A stretch of DNA of 64,000 nucleotides, taken from Antedon mediterranea (lineage: Eukaryota; Echinodermata; Crinoidea; Comatulida; Antedonidae). Location of the stretch: positions 1,245,001-1,309,000 of the forward strand of contig NC_092675.1 of assembly GCF_964355755.1 (NCBI RefSeq). The letters are read 5' to 3'. Positions 32,801 through 45,200 of this stretch are shown here, in pieces (position 1 is the stretch's first letter; every line of letters begins with the position of its first letter). The notes below the pieces were generated by a model that was not told the origin of the DNA, did no database searches, and saw nothing but the letters and a program-made list of their open reading frames with translations. The translations under genes were made by a program, and so were the position numbers.

Positions 32801-35395
32801 CTGTTAAGTTGTGTGCCGGTGGTGGTATGTAGGGCTACTTTATTGGCGTTTTATTTGGCAGGTCATGCGTGCGAGTTGAGTGGGACCTACGAAAGAGGCC
32901 TAGGCCAAGGACTAAACAATTAATAAACAAAACAACTTGGCATTACGATTTTATATTTCAACAGTCTCGATCGTACATTCAGCACTGTACGTACGTCTCG
33001 ATCTTTTTCATTTTGAAACAAAATGATCATTGGTTGATTCGAAATCCATATTTACATACCGCCCGCCCAATATAGCCAAATACGGTATGATAACCTACGT
33101 CATTCTTATCGGATGTTTGCGGTCTGCAAATCGATTTCTATACGTGTTTCACAAGTCTGTATTTTCAGACAAAAATCGCGGTCGAAATAAAAACCAATAA
33201 ATTTAAAAAAAAGATAATAAAGACTTGGGGCAAGTCTAGCCAAAATCCAATGTATATTATGTCATAAAAAAAATATATAATTAATCAACCTCACATTTAT
33301 AATATTACGCAAGGCTATGTTTTTATATTCAGTCTTAGGTAAAGGCAAAGGGGACATTTTAAATGGCTATATATTTGAAGTTTTCATATGCAATGCTCAA
33401 CAGTGTGTGTTTAAAATGACTGGTATACTTACGATTTAGTTTCAAACTCGAATGTGTATGTATCTCTTAAATTTGTGTTCTCGATCTCTGACCACTTACA
33501 CACATAATCAACAGTATTTGTTGAAGAACAGTTGAGTGTTGGTTTAGTTGGTGCCACTGTAAATACATTAAAGTACATAATTTGTAATATGTCGTTCAAT
33601 AATCATTAATAGTACAAAAAAGCGAAAATTAGCTAAATTAATTTATTAACAACATATCTGGCTTGTTACAAATGCCGGAGAGGGACTCCCGTACAGTGAA
33701 CCACAAGTTAATATACATCTTTTTCCGTATTATTCCCGTTTATGCATTACATCATTTCATTAATTAATCAGGAAAAACGGAGTGTAGATCGCGCTGTAAC
33801 AAAACCATATTAAGTTTATTTTTTAGCTGTCGAATGAACAATCTTGAAAGCAATTATTTTGGTTGTGGATTTTTAATTTAACCGATTTTAAAATCACCAA
33901 CAGCAACTTACTAATATAATTATATAAGTAACGTCTGTGTTATTGCTGTGGGTTTAGAAACACCAACAACATAATGCCAAATAATAATTATGTTAGTAAT
34001 ATTCTCATACAACATGTGAAGACGACAGAATTAACTACTAAATATTTAATCATTATTTAAGCTTACTTCCTACGTATACATATGTTCCATGCCATGACGA
34101 ATCAGGTAAATAACAATGATATTGATCTTTGTAATTTGCCATCGTTAAGTTCTGTAACCTTAGCATAGCCTCTGAGTCTGATATGATATCTATCTTCGAT
34201 GGGTCTATTCTATCAGTATCTTTACCAAAACTAGTCGTCCATATGATATCTCTTGAGGTATACGTGGTTGATGCATCTAATGTACAAGTAATATTTAAAT
34301 TTGATCCAGCAGCTAGGATAGGGTCCATCGGTGTCATGACCACTAAAAAATCAATTTTTTGTTTAAGAAACGATAGAGTCCATTAGTGACACGATCACTA
34401 AAAAAAAGTATAACAAAACGCTAAAAAAAACCTTGCCTATAAGGAAACATTTTATTCAACCTGAAACCCTAATGTTTTATTTTTTTAATGGTTATCCGCC
34501 ATCCGATATCTGTAGGCCTAAAGTTAAAATAATTTTCTCTTCAAAGTTTGTAATTGTTCCTCGTAATTATATATCAAGAATCGTTAACCACCTGTTTAAA
34601 ATGGAATATCCGTTTCTAAGAAGTTTCGATCATAATAATAATGCAATAATTATTTCCATTTTTGCTGCTTCGCAAAAGCGCACATCGGCATGTATTGATT
34701 TCATTATTAATGGGTATAACGGATGTATTTTACACAAAAATAACGTCTTAAGAAAACATTTCTTTCCTCCTTGCGTCGTGTTTGTTTAATTTGTTGATTT
34801 GTACTATATTTTGTAAAATATGTATCGTTTGCCTGAATAAATAATAATAATAATAACATTTTTCTCAATAATTACAATTTTATAAAACGAAAGAGCAAAC
34901 ATTACGTGCAAAGCTTGTTTGCGGAAAAGCAAAAACAAAAAATGATTATCGAACAATAAAATGTAATTCGAAGAGTAGGTTATCATTATCAATAGATTAC
35001 TTCACATGTTTTAGGTAAACAATTTACTATGTTTTCCAATAACATAAGAATATTTTAAAGATTATAATATCTCCTTGAAAAAAATGTAGTCCTATTTCGT
35101 AATTTTTTCTTTTAATATGCCATTTTCTTTTGATATAATAATATATTTGTTAGCATTTTGTTTTTGGCAAAAGTGAATATTGTAACTATTATTAGGCCTA
35201 TATTAAAACTACAAAATTGCCTATTTAAAGTTTGATTTTATTTATTTTAATTTTCATATTTTGAGGGACATAATATATATCTACAGTATTTCTGTTAAAT
35301 AACTAGTTGAGATGTTTACCTGCACGAGCGTTGGTATCATGAATGTAACTAAATAAAGTCCCGAGTGCGTAGATTACAGTCAGTGTTATAGCCAT
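29373..35395 (-). CDS. receptor C: short gp130-like receptor lacking the WSxWS domain
   Basis: Eight coding exons, 1491 nt, 496 aa: signal peptide 35320-35395 (MAITLTVIYAL); Ig-like 34067-34342; cytokine-receptor domain 1 33433-33556 (NCSSTNTVDYVCKW) and 31821-31984; two stalk exons 31590-31679 and 31064-31204; TM/box 1 30379-30512 (KYFKPWPEPKFTHV); tail 29373-29858. All phases agree. Domain 2 with its WSDWGP motif and every FN3 domain are missing, so it has one of the two halves needed for a classical cytokine-binding site. It keeps box 1 and tail tyrosines (ESYTNM, GYVPM), the latter fitting a YxxM-type SH2 site. It could be a ligand-specific chain, a partner chain or a modulator. A 5'UTR acceptor lies at 35412. 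Confidence 0.8.
29983..30232 (+). mobile_element. tRNA-derived SINE, family I
   Basis: Degenerate head (gtagttaagacggtggaacc, gcgaggctcactcactcc) followed by the family body to gggagaccag. It lies in the intron between tail and TM exons of receptor C. Confidence 0.75.
31064..31204 (-). CDS. receptor C stalk exon 2
   Basis: 141 nt, phase 1 to 1. Its first half repeats stalk exon 1 (AVxxHENxPTSMQW, SNDA/SNDE). Its end (VSKKINQE then donor aagtaagtt) resembles the end of the FN3 exons of A and B (VTKKTSQG then aagtaagtt). It contains a TAGGCCTA octamer that exon 1 lacks, adding Gly-Leu. Confidence 0.75.
31590..31679 (-). CDS. receptor C stalk exon 1
   Basis: 90 nt, phase 1 to 1, encoding a Ser/Asn/Thr-containing linker (AVHENPQTSMQW, NTDSNDEG). 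The 3' border (gaaggtg then gtaagtt) matches the border of the WSDWG exons in B and D (gaaggtg then gtaag), suggesting it was built from a remnant of that exon. No known domain. Confidence 0.7.
34433..34860 (+). other. unidentified ORF with AATAAA and (aat)n tail, possibly a retroposon end
   Basis: A 118-codon frame (34433-34789) followed 40 bp later by aataaataataataataataa. An ORF followed directly by a short AT tail and simple repeat is typical of LINE 3' ends, but I do not recognise the protein. It lies in an intron of receptor C. Confidence 0.35.
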
Positions 35396-36535
35396 GTTTA
35401 TTTAGTTTGATCTGAAAAGAAAATAAATTATAATAATTTAATAATAAATAAGACTGTAAGAGTATTTCAATATAGTTAAAGTTGTAATATGCGCCAGTTT
35501 TACTTATTTATGTACAGAAGTCAGTGGCTAGTCTTTAAGGAATGGTTCCTTGTATAAGGACCACTGTTTAAATATTTTAATACAAAATATAGTATGATCT
35601 AACAAAATCATACGAAAAATCTCAAATTAATTGCAAAAATAGCATGTAGTATAATGAAGTTTGAGTTGGGGGGCGAGTACACTTAAGGCCGAGTTGACTT
35701 GGAGCATAGACCTCTAAATTAGTAAGTCCATGCGTGGAGTAGAGTTGCCTATGGTAAATGACTGAGACCATGGAAGAGTGTAATGTCACTCTTCCTGCTG
35801 AGACCGTGATTATTTAAATAAACTGTTAGCAATCTTAATCTTCAATGGTTTGTATCAAGTGCCATTATCGTTACATTAAACCGTGAATATGTAATAATAT
35901 CTCATTACTTAAATGTAATCACCTTAAAATTTATCCATTACTTTCTTTATTCTAAAATGAAATGTCTGTCTTACCAGACGGTAACTGCGTGAGTTACAGC
36001 AAAATAGGCCTACTCATTCAAACATAAAAACAGATAGATAAAAAAAAATATACGTAAAATTCTGGTACAATATTGTTTACTAGAGATTCCCACATTGCGC
36101 TATGCCTAACATTTCAGTCATTGTTGTCCTAAAGAGATTATTAAACGAAAAAAATTTCGCCCCAATACGGGTATCGTACGCCCACCGCACTAGCGTAAGC
36201 CTGGCGTAAGTCTAGCGTAACTAAAGCCTAGCAGTGGCGTTGTTAACTTCATCCACTACGCCAAGCCCTAGGCGTTTTATGACAGCTACGCACAATGTAG
36301 TATGAAATTAATTTAATAAAAACTTAAAAACGTTAAACTTGCTCCAGGAAAAAAATTTGTCATATAATTATTGATATATATTATATACCTACTTATAACA
36401 TTCGGTTGTCAAGATCCAATCGTACGCTATCGACCCAGCTCTGCATCCCTGACAACACACATTCAATTGAGAATAAATCTAAACAGATCAGCTGTATACA
36501 TGCTACATACATACTCTACAATACGTAATTATTTT

Positions 36536-36600
36536 ACTGGTGCGCATGCGCATGCATACTCGGAACTTAAATAGTCGATATACCAGGAAAATGGATTTCC
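36536..36600 (-). promoter_or_regulatory. candidate promoter block upstream of receptor C
   Basis: Contains TGCGCATGCGCA at 36541-36552, a perfect match to the NRF1 consensus palindrome, and accaggaaaatgg at 36582-36594. The same pair occurs upstream of the D gene at 27514-27561. It lies about 1.1 kb upstream of the start codon, which fits a promoter with a non-coding first exon. A potential donor (ctggtaagac) is at about 35974. Confidence 0.45.
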
Positions 36601-38633
36601 TGAAATACATTATTTGAGGTAAATTGGGGTCAACATTCTCAAGTTCAAAATGGCGGTAAAAGTAAAATAAATATTAACTAGAATTTAATTCATCGAATTT
36701 GACGAATTAATAGAATTGTAGGTGATCACTTTATAAGTTTACTGACATTTAATTTTTTTTAAACGATTCACGTATTTTTTGTAAAAAATTTTTACAACTA
36801 TTTAAAACTTCTGGTGACTAATGTTAAGCCTTTTTTCTGTTTTAGGGCAGTGAAGAAGTGAACCATCAACTGCCATGTTTTGTTCGAAAGTCATTCAGTT
36901 TATGAATATATGTAATGTAATAATTATATAATGTTTACCGATCATCATTTCGTTATCATAACGTTCGTGGATCTCTATATTCAATCATTCTATCATTTGG
37001 TGATTATTAATTTTCATTATGTATTCAAATCACTTCGCACGTCATTCATATTAATGTATTTATAAATAATGACTTTCAACTTCCTTCATTTCATTATTAA
37101 TAGATAATAGCTTTGCACGTCATTCGTTGTTTTTAATTATTTATAGGCCCAGATAATGACTTCGTGGAACGGAGAAAGAAAGAAGGAGCAAGATGATGAG
37201 TTCATGTTATATTTAACATCATAATTAACATGGCTGTTAAAATGTTTCATAGCCAAAAACCCGCCAAGTCTCATGATATGGAACTTGTTTATAAATCATG
37301 GTTTAGTCCTATCCTATCCTGTCCTATTATCCGCTCTATTTCGGTGTTGGCTGATATTTTTAGAACGTCTTGTAAAATAAGTCAATTATTTTATTAAATA
37401 TTAATATTTTTGTTTGTTTCATAGTCAAAAACACGTTATTATACATACGAACTTAGTTCAAATACAGAAGTTTTGTTTAAGACGGAAGGTGTTCTGTTCT
37501 AGGCCTATACCCTCTCAGTCGGGTCAAAATATGAAATATAAAGCCTGTTTTGTTACTTATAAATTGTTTTCACGGTTATTAGTTACGCCAAATCACAAGA
37601 AATGATAATTAAATAATAATAACTATGACTGAATTGAGTGAGTTACTGTTGTAAAATATAAGGGCCTGAGGACTATGTATGCTCGAATAAAATCCATGAA
37701 AATGGAAGTGAATTGAATAGACTCGTCTCACTTGAATAGCTACAGATGGTTACTACGGTATGACATTCTATAATGCTTTATAATTCCGAAATGTATCCCT
37801 TGTATCACGTCTCATTATTATAAACAAGATAATATATTGTTTGAAGGTTTGCATGGCGAAATCAAAATTAATGTTGATATAAAGTTTGCGGTACACCACG
37901 TATATTACTTCTGAAAATAACTGTTGAGTTTGTCGACATTTTTATCAATCAGCAAGTCCAGGAAACTTGAAATATAAGTGGAAAGGGTGGGACTGGTGTG
38001 AAAGCCAGAAATGGCAAGAAAATATAGATATCGATATTGTTTCACTTTCACGTTGATTTAGATATATGTTTTACGTAATAAGAATATTATTAAAAGTTGG
38101 TTTGTGGTACACATCGACCTTTCGGTTTCTTCTACACATCTGTCGTCTTGAGTGATTTTTCCGGGTTTTTTTTTTACTAACTTTAGGCCTATATCTAATA
38201 ATTGAAACACACCTTAAAGTAGTTAAAAATCGAATAGGCCTTGAAAAAAAATAGGTTAGGAATCACTCGCATCGCTGTGTGTTCAAGTCCCTCATAGCAT
38301 GGATTAATGAATAATAAATATATTAAGCAGATTATCTTTGATTGTAGTAACGCAGAATTGGTTTGATTAATTGCTGTTTCGCTGTGACATTAATCAAATG
38401 TAATTTTCACAAGAGCGTGTTGATTAAAAATGGTTACAATGAATATCAAAGAGTAACCAAATTAAAGATAAGTCTCTCTTTACGTGAAAAATATCCTATT
38501 TTAATATTATTACTATTCATTATTTATAAAGCGCCTTTCCAGAAGATCAAAGCGCTATACCACATACAAAAACATAAATAAAAAATGCTACTAGGGGAAC
38601 AAATACGTTTTAGTTGTTTCTTAAAAAGACAAG
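36601..38633. other. intergenic, no gene recognised
   Basis: AT-rich. Short ORFs only, none with family features. Two TAGGCCTA octamers at about 37500 and 38185. Confidence 0.55.
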
Positions 38634-38634
38634 G

Positions 38635-39163
38635 GGTGGATTGCTATAAAACAGTCTTAACTGATGGTCTTAACTCCCCGATTAAAGCCGGCTTTATCAG
38701 ATAGACGGTCTTATTAAAGCCACTCCTGATAGACCATTGCTATAAAACAGTCTTGGATAAGACCGCGTAAAGTAACAAATTGAGGGCGTAGTTTGCGCGT
38801 AGAATACCAAATAAGGTAATGTTCGTCACGCTTGTTCAATTCACAATCATAACAGTACGTACATTTCTACGCGAGAAAATCCATTCTAGGCCTATATAAG
38901 AATAAAATCACCGTTATTATTTGATTTAACACTTAAAACTCGTTTAATTGGTTGTCTTTGACGATAAATAATACGTAAAAGCAACAAAAAGAGAGGTTTA
39001 AGACTGTTTTAAGACTCCTTCGAGTAGGCTTTAATTTTAAAGACCGTTTACAGGTCAGACCGCGGTATAGCAATGGTCTTTTAATAAAGACTACTTGCTA
39101 CGTCACGAATTATAGCCGGCTAAGCGCTAAGACTGTTTATAGACCGCTTATAGCAATCCGCCC
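38635..39163. mobile_element. 529-bp non-autonomous DNA transposon, copy 1
   Basis: Starts gggtggattgctataaaaca and ends ...tataccaatccgccc-type (tagcaatccgccc), giving terminal inverted repeats around gggyggattgctata. It is flanked by aag on both sides. An almost identical copy lies in reverse orientation at 59231-59762. Many internal copies of aagact/gtctta near both ends form longer imperfect inverted repeats. No ORF. Confidence 0.85.
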
Positions 39164-39253
39164 AAGAACTAAGAGCCTATCGGATATCCGAAGGGCTGCT
39201 GTTCCAAAGTTTCTAAATTAGATTATGTTATGTAAAGAAAAACCTCGGAAATT

Positions 39254-40065
39254 ATGGATATTCCCCTTTTCCCTGTTTACAACAATGGCATCAAAATAAG
39301 AACAAGCTCTGAATTACGTCATTGTTGCTGGTTCATTACACATCGCTGGCGCGCGTTCGTACCATTAACGACAAGGGAGACAGAACACGCCGCGGAATCT
39401 TCAAACGTTTCTCACAAACCGTACCTATCCAAAATCAGCACAACACAACGTGTTTACAATTATCTCATTATGAACTCCTTTATTTATATTTTAGAATATG
39501 CTGCCCCTGTTTGGCATGGCGCTATCACTAAGGACATGTCCAAGTCTATTGAAAAGGTACAAAAGAGAGCATTGCGTATCATGCTAGGTAACAACTATTT
39601 GTGCTATGATCATGCATTGTCTGTTACTGGTTTACCTACTCTTGTAGAGAGAAGAAACAAACTTGTGTTGTCTTTCGGGGAAGGCTTATTAAAATCCGAG
39701 CTGTTTAGAGAAATACTTCCCCCTCTTCATAAGCCAGCTCGGTCTCTCAGAGTCAACCGCTTTCTAGAAGTACCTCATGGTAAAACCAGCAGACTTAGGT
39801 CGTCTCCAGTTCCCACCATGGTGGATATAATTAATAGGCACCACTAGCTCTTTTTTAGATATGTAATAAGTGAATGTTTTAAGGTTTTTTATTCATGTAT
39901 GTTTTTAATTGTATGGTACGATATCTAATTTTATTAAGATGTTTCTATTTTTATAGCAATTTTAACTAATTTTTAGTCATTTGTAATACATTTCATTTCA
40001 GTCCTTGACTGTCGTTTTGTAATATATTTTTATATACCGAATAAATAAATAAAAAAAAATATATC
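39254..40065 (+). mobile_element. LINE 3' fragment (reverse transcriptase C-terminal region)
   Basis: The frame ending at 39847 contains LEYAAPVWHGAITKDMSKSI, EKVQKRALRIMLG and GLPTLVERRNKL, a typical LINE ORF2 C-terminal region (CR1/Jockey-like: YAxPVWH, iExVQKRALRIi, LxxLxxRR). The stop is followed by about 190 bp of 3'UTR and aataaataaataaaaaaaaa. 5'-truncated; the first ~55 codons of the open frame are probably not original. Confidence 0.8.
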
Positions 40066-40723
40066 ATAAATTCCAACAAAAAAACTTCCATACAAATTTG
40101 TTTTTATAATTCGGTCTTATAATAGTGATAAGACCAACAACAAAAATGAGAAATTGGTTTGATAAACACAACCGCCTATTATTATAATTCTACTGCGTAC
40201 TATCGCACCCAATCCATCATGTAGTTCCGTTTACACTGGGTATATAAATGATTTATAATTTGCAATACAGGTATAACTTTATCAATATCGATGATAATTA
40301 TGAATTGATTAGGACATTAGGCGCCATTTCTATAGATTTTGGTAGACCCGACGACCACTTGTAGGCTCATAATTATCAAAACAAAGTGCAGAAGGAATCG
40401 TTCCTAACGTGGAATAATAATAATATTATTAATTATACTGTAGCTGTCTAGCATTCATTATTAATTTTACGGTGATCCTTAAACAAACATAACTCGCTAA
40501 CATTGTAATAATGCATGTAAAAACACAAGCAACACCACTGTAAAGGTATTGCGCAACAAAATACAAAATTATGAATTTTGTTGGATTACAAAACCTTGTA
40601 CGTATGAATCTGCCAGCATAACTGACCCCGCCCACTTTACGCGGGCTAAAAATGCGGTCTCAAATCGAATGTTCCTAATAATACGTTTATGACAAAGTTA
40701 CATACAATCACAGTAAATTATCT
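40066..40723. other. intergenic, nothing recognised
   Basis: AT-rich, no exon or repeat identified by eye. Confidence 0.5.
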
Positions 40724-40872
40724 TAAACTCTTTCTACACAATCAAACTAGTTTGACAAAAAAAATGTGCCCAAATATGGTGGCGATATGCCCAAATATGT
40801 GACATGACATCATCATGTCCATCTATGGGCACATCACATTTTTTGTCACATAAAGTTTGTCGTGTAGACAGT
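40724..40872. mobile_element. MITE family X, copy 1
   Basis: Shares tctacacaatcaaactagtt, two aaatatgg/gatatgcc units, catcatgtccat and cacattttttgtcacata with 49099-49243 and 59026-59201. Its outer ends are more diverged than in the 59-kb copy. Confidence 0.7.
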
Positions 40873-41075
40873 ATAATTAATGTTGTCGATGACGAAATGA
40901 TGCCGTCAAGAGCTAGAAAAGATCAGGCTAAAAGATAGTTTTAATTACCTTAAACAAATCAATGCAGTATATTTTCATTTTTTATATAAAAAATACAGTT
41001 TTATGTATCAAAATGTGCTACAAAACTAAATAATTTTCACTACTATACCCTATTTTATTACATTTATGACATTAT

Positions 41076-42259
41076 TCATTCTTGTTTGTTGCTAGTAATA
41101 TTATCAAGAAAGTCTACTAAATTTGCTATCTCCATTTGTGAATAATCATCAATAACACTGTCTGTTTCTAATAAGCCATCCTCTAACGTATCTGATACCG
41201 AGTGTACTGCACCAAAATGGGTTACCATGTAGTCACCAAGGAGCGGTTCACTGGCGTTGGCTTCTGGATGATCTGTGGTTGAAGTAGGTACGTATCCACA
41301 GTCTTCCATTTGAAAAGGTTCGATCGAGTTAATGCTGGTTGGAGAATCGGTAACTATTTTGGTATATGGTTCAGAATCTGAGAAGTCATTGGTAGAAGAA
41401 CACTCCTCTTGTGTTCCTTTCGTTTCAGGATTCTGATTCTCATCGGTAACTATTTTAGTATATGGTTCAGAATCTGAGAAGTCATTGGTAGAAGAACATT
41501 CCTCTTGTGTTCCTTTCGTTTCAGGATTCTGATTCTCATCGGTAACTATTTTGGTATATGGTTCAGAATCTGAGAAGTCATTGGTAGAAGAACACTCCTC
41601 TTGTGTTCCTTTCGTTTCAGGATTCTGATTCTCATCGGTAACTATTTTAGTATATGGTTCAGAATCTGAGAAGTCATTGGTAGAAGAACATTCCTCTTGT
41701 GTTCCTTTCGTTTCAAGATTCTGATTCTCATCAGTAACTATTTTGGTATATGGTTCAGAATCTGAGAAGTCAGTGGTGAAAGAACACTCCTCTTTTGTTA
41801 CTTTCGTTTCGGGATTCTGATTCTCATCTTTCACACATTTACCTTTGTAATTTATTGGGAAATATTCCTGTCCTGCATTTTCTGAATTTGTCACGTCACT
41901 GTTACACCCCATTTTGTTTCCTTTCTTTACGATTTGTTCTTGTGGATAAAATGCATCATCATCATTATCGTTAAGTTCATCTTTGAAGGAGTCTGATCTA
42001 CAGGCAGCATGGTTGTCATAAAATACTTGTTGCTCTTGAACATTAAGTTCTACACGAGACAGAGAAGGAGACATATCATGGAATCCTTGATCAGAGCTTG
42101 TTGTGCTCCTGATTGAGGTTTTGCTATTGGGTCTCTTCTTAAGATCGTCAAATATCTCTTTTTCTCTTGGAGGAGGGGATAACTCTGGATCAATCACCTA
42201 AGAATAAAAACAAAGTTTTTAACATACTGTATGAAGCAGAATGACAGTTTTAGTTTATT

Positions 42260-42294
<35 letters not shown>

Positions 42295-45200
42295 ATTTAT
42301 TGCTAAAAACCAGTTACAAACAACAAAAACACAGAAACTAAGGGAGTAGGCCCCTAAAAGTGAACCTAATCACTATAACAAGAGTTCAGGTTCCGTACTC
42401 CCAAAGTAACAACAATGATATATAATAAACTATATAAAAATATTTAAATAACAAATAGACGAATCAACAGTGTCAATATAAAATAAACGGATAAAATACA
42501 TTATAGTCGATTCAACAAAGTCAATATAAAACATGTGATTTAAGTGAATTTAAAATGCTGGAAAACTGTCTAAAATTAAAGAATGTTTAATCATTTCCGG
42601 TATTATTATGTTTCTGTATTCTGAAATAATACAGTATGAGCAGAGAAACGCCAGGCTGCTACTCAAAAGAGAAAGAAGAATAGAAACATTCAGCAATTGT
42701 AGTAAGTTGGTAAATTGGTCTAAATCAATTACCAAGTAAGAACAGTGGTTTTGTGATCTGTTTATCTGCATTTCACGAGTTGTAACGTCTAGACGGTTTT
42801 GCGATACAGTATCCAGTTATCAGAATGTAACCCTAAGAATACTTTGTGTATTGTAAAGGTCACACATTGAAAGTAGTAAACGAAAAAATGTACTCACAAT
42901 TTGTAAGATTTTTGGCTCTGGCCATTTTTTGAAGTATTTGTCGTGGTATTTACTTCTATAGATGTAGGCAACCAGAACAAATGTCAGTGAAATAAAACCT
43001 AGTATCAGGATTAACGTAGCGATTGATGAATCTAGAATAAAGCAGATACATTTACTATCCCTGTTATTTCACTTTGGAACACATTACCTCAATCTGTAGT
43101 TGGTTCACAAACCATATTATCATTTAAAATCAACCTTTCGAATTATTTAAAGCACATTTTAGTGAATTTTTATTTCTTTTTCTTATTGTTCTTCTGTATT
43201 AATTTAAGATATAGTGTATTTAGACATCATATGTGTTTACTTACCAGGATCGCACTCAAAATTATCATAGATCTCAGATGCAGGTCCGGACCTGCGTGAA
43301 TCATATTCGTCTTTATTGACTGCCCGAACAAGGAATTTATAATGAAGTATTTCTGTGACATCACAGCTAATAAGCAGTGTAAGAGACGTTGTCATAACCT
43401 TTTCAGTCTCATTAATATATTGGTTGTTGTATGTGACTACATAATGGTCAATAGGTCCATTAGGATGCTTTGGTTCGCTCCATTGTAACTGTGTTGTGTC
43501 TTTCAAAAACGTTAGATCTTGAGGGGGTCCAGGAACTGAAAACGCATTTTAAAAGAGTTAGTTATTTAGTTATTAACCAAAAAAGTGTTATGTTAGATCA
43601 AGGCAATCTAACAACAGGACACTGAGCTTGCCGTGCAATGATAGGAACTCGTAACAGTCCTTTGATCTCGTACCTGGCTGCGACAAATACCACAGAACTA
43701 TGTATATTTTCTCCCCGGCGCGTGGTGTGTCTTTTAATGAGAGAGATCTGAACTGATTATTATATTTTTTCCCAAGATTTGTTAAAATCTTGAAATGTTA
43801 TTGCATTGTTATTAAATAGCTTAAGTTTTACTATTACAATATTTACCTCCTATTAATGTCTTGGTAGTATCTTTTGGAAATGCCTCCTGGCCACAAGCAT
43901 AATCAGCTAAACTTTCACTACAAGCAGACACGCTCACTATATACACAGTGTCTCCCAAAAGGTTTTCTAACATTTTGCTCTGTGTTGTCTCGAAATACAA
44001 TGTGCCATTTAACTTAATTTTATAGTGTTTAATATTTCCGTTTATTTCATTTGGTTCATCCCAAACGATTGTTAAACTGCTGTCAGTTATGTTGCTAATT
44101 ATGACATTCTGTGGAACACCGGGAGCTATAGAAAAAAATGATTAGTAGTATCAAAGATTTTTCTTTAAATCCACAAAGGCAAGTGGCATTGGGCCTTTCA
44201 TCAGTAAATATATTTCTTCATAATTGATACTATTTATATTGATATTTATTATTTCTTATTTGAAACGGAAATGCAAATGAATCAATGAGGCTGTGTGAAA
44301 AGGTGATGCAGAGTAAATCCGTAGAGAAATGTCCAAAATATCAGTATCGAAAGACATGTATATAAAGATATTTCCACTGTGATGCATTATAAAGTTGTGG
44401 GCGGTGATTGATAATCCTTGGTATCGTTTTCTAAATTCAAAATAAATTAATCTGATGAAAGTTAGGCAACTTACTTCCCTGGCTTGTTTTCTTGGTAACA
44501 TGAACACTGCTAGGCCCCTCTCCCACGTTGTTACTTACTGTCATCCACACCTTATATTCAGAGAAAGGTTTGAGGTTTCCAAGTTTATAACTTTGTTGTT
44601 CGGAATTCAGAGATAGACCATCAACATAACCATTTGGATCTAACATTAAAATACAAAATATATCGATTTAATCTGTATTCTAATAATGCAACCATAATAA
44701 TTATTAATAAAAACTGATTTGTAAATACAGTATCTTTATTATAATATATACATATACTTACATTCTTGGTAGTAAATATTATATTTAGTAATTACACCAT
44801 TTGGTTTTTCTGGTGGTGTCCATGTAATACTTAATACAGTTGCATTCATCTCTTCTGATTGTACTGATAGTGTAGATACATTACCTGGAACTATACCAAC
44901 AAACAGTATTAATGTTAGCTATAAAATAGTGATGATTTCTCCTAAACCACCAATCTAATTAAAATCTGACTTAATTACATGGTACTGTTAGCACGTCTAA
45001 TAAAGCATATTTGTAATAAGCTACTGTAGTCTAGTAATTAACTGTTAGAGGTACGTTGGTAACATAGGTGTTGCAGGTAAGAGAGAAATTTCAAATAAGC
45101 AAAAAATACCAACAATAAATGAAATTGAGAAAATCTCGAGATTTCGAGATTTTGATTAAATAACTTTAAAATCATTTTTTATCTCTGCTACTTGTGCAGC

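Noticed and set aside
39254-39420. N-terminal part of the 197-codon LINE frame as host protein
   Set aside because: Only the part from about 39470 matches LINE reverse transcriptase; the upstream codons look like chance extension of the frame.
44195-44215. CTGATGA word on the minus strand as a hammerhead
   Set aside because: No GAAA and no stem II at the required distance.
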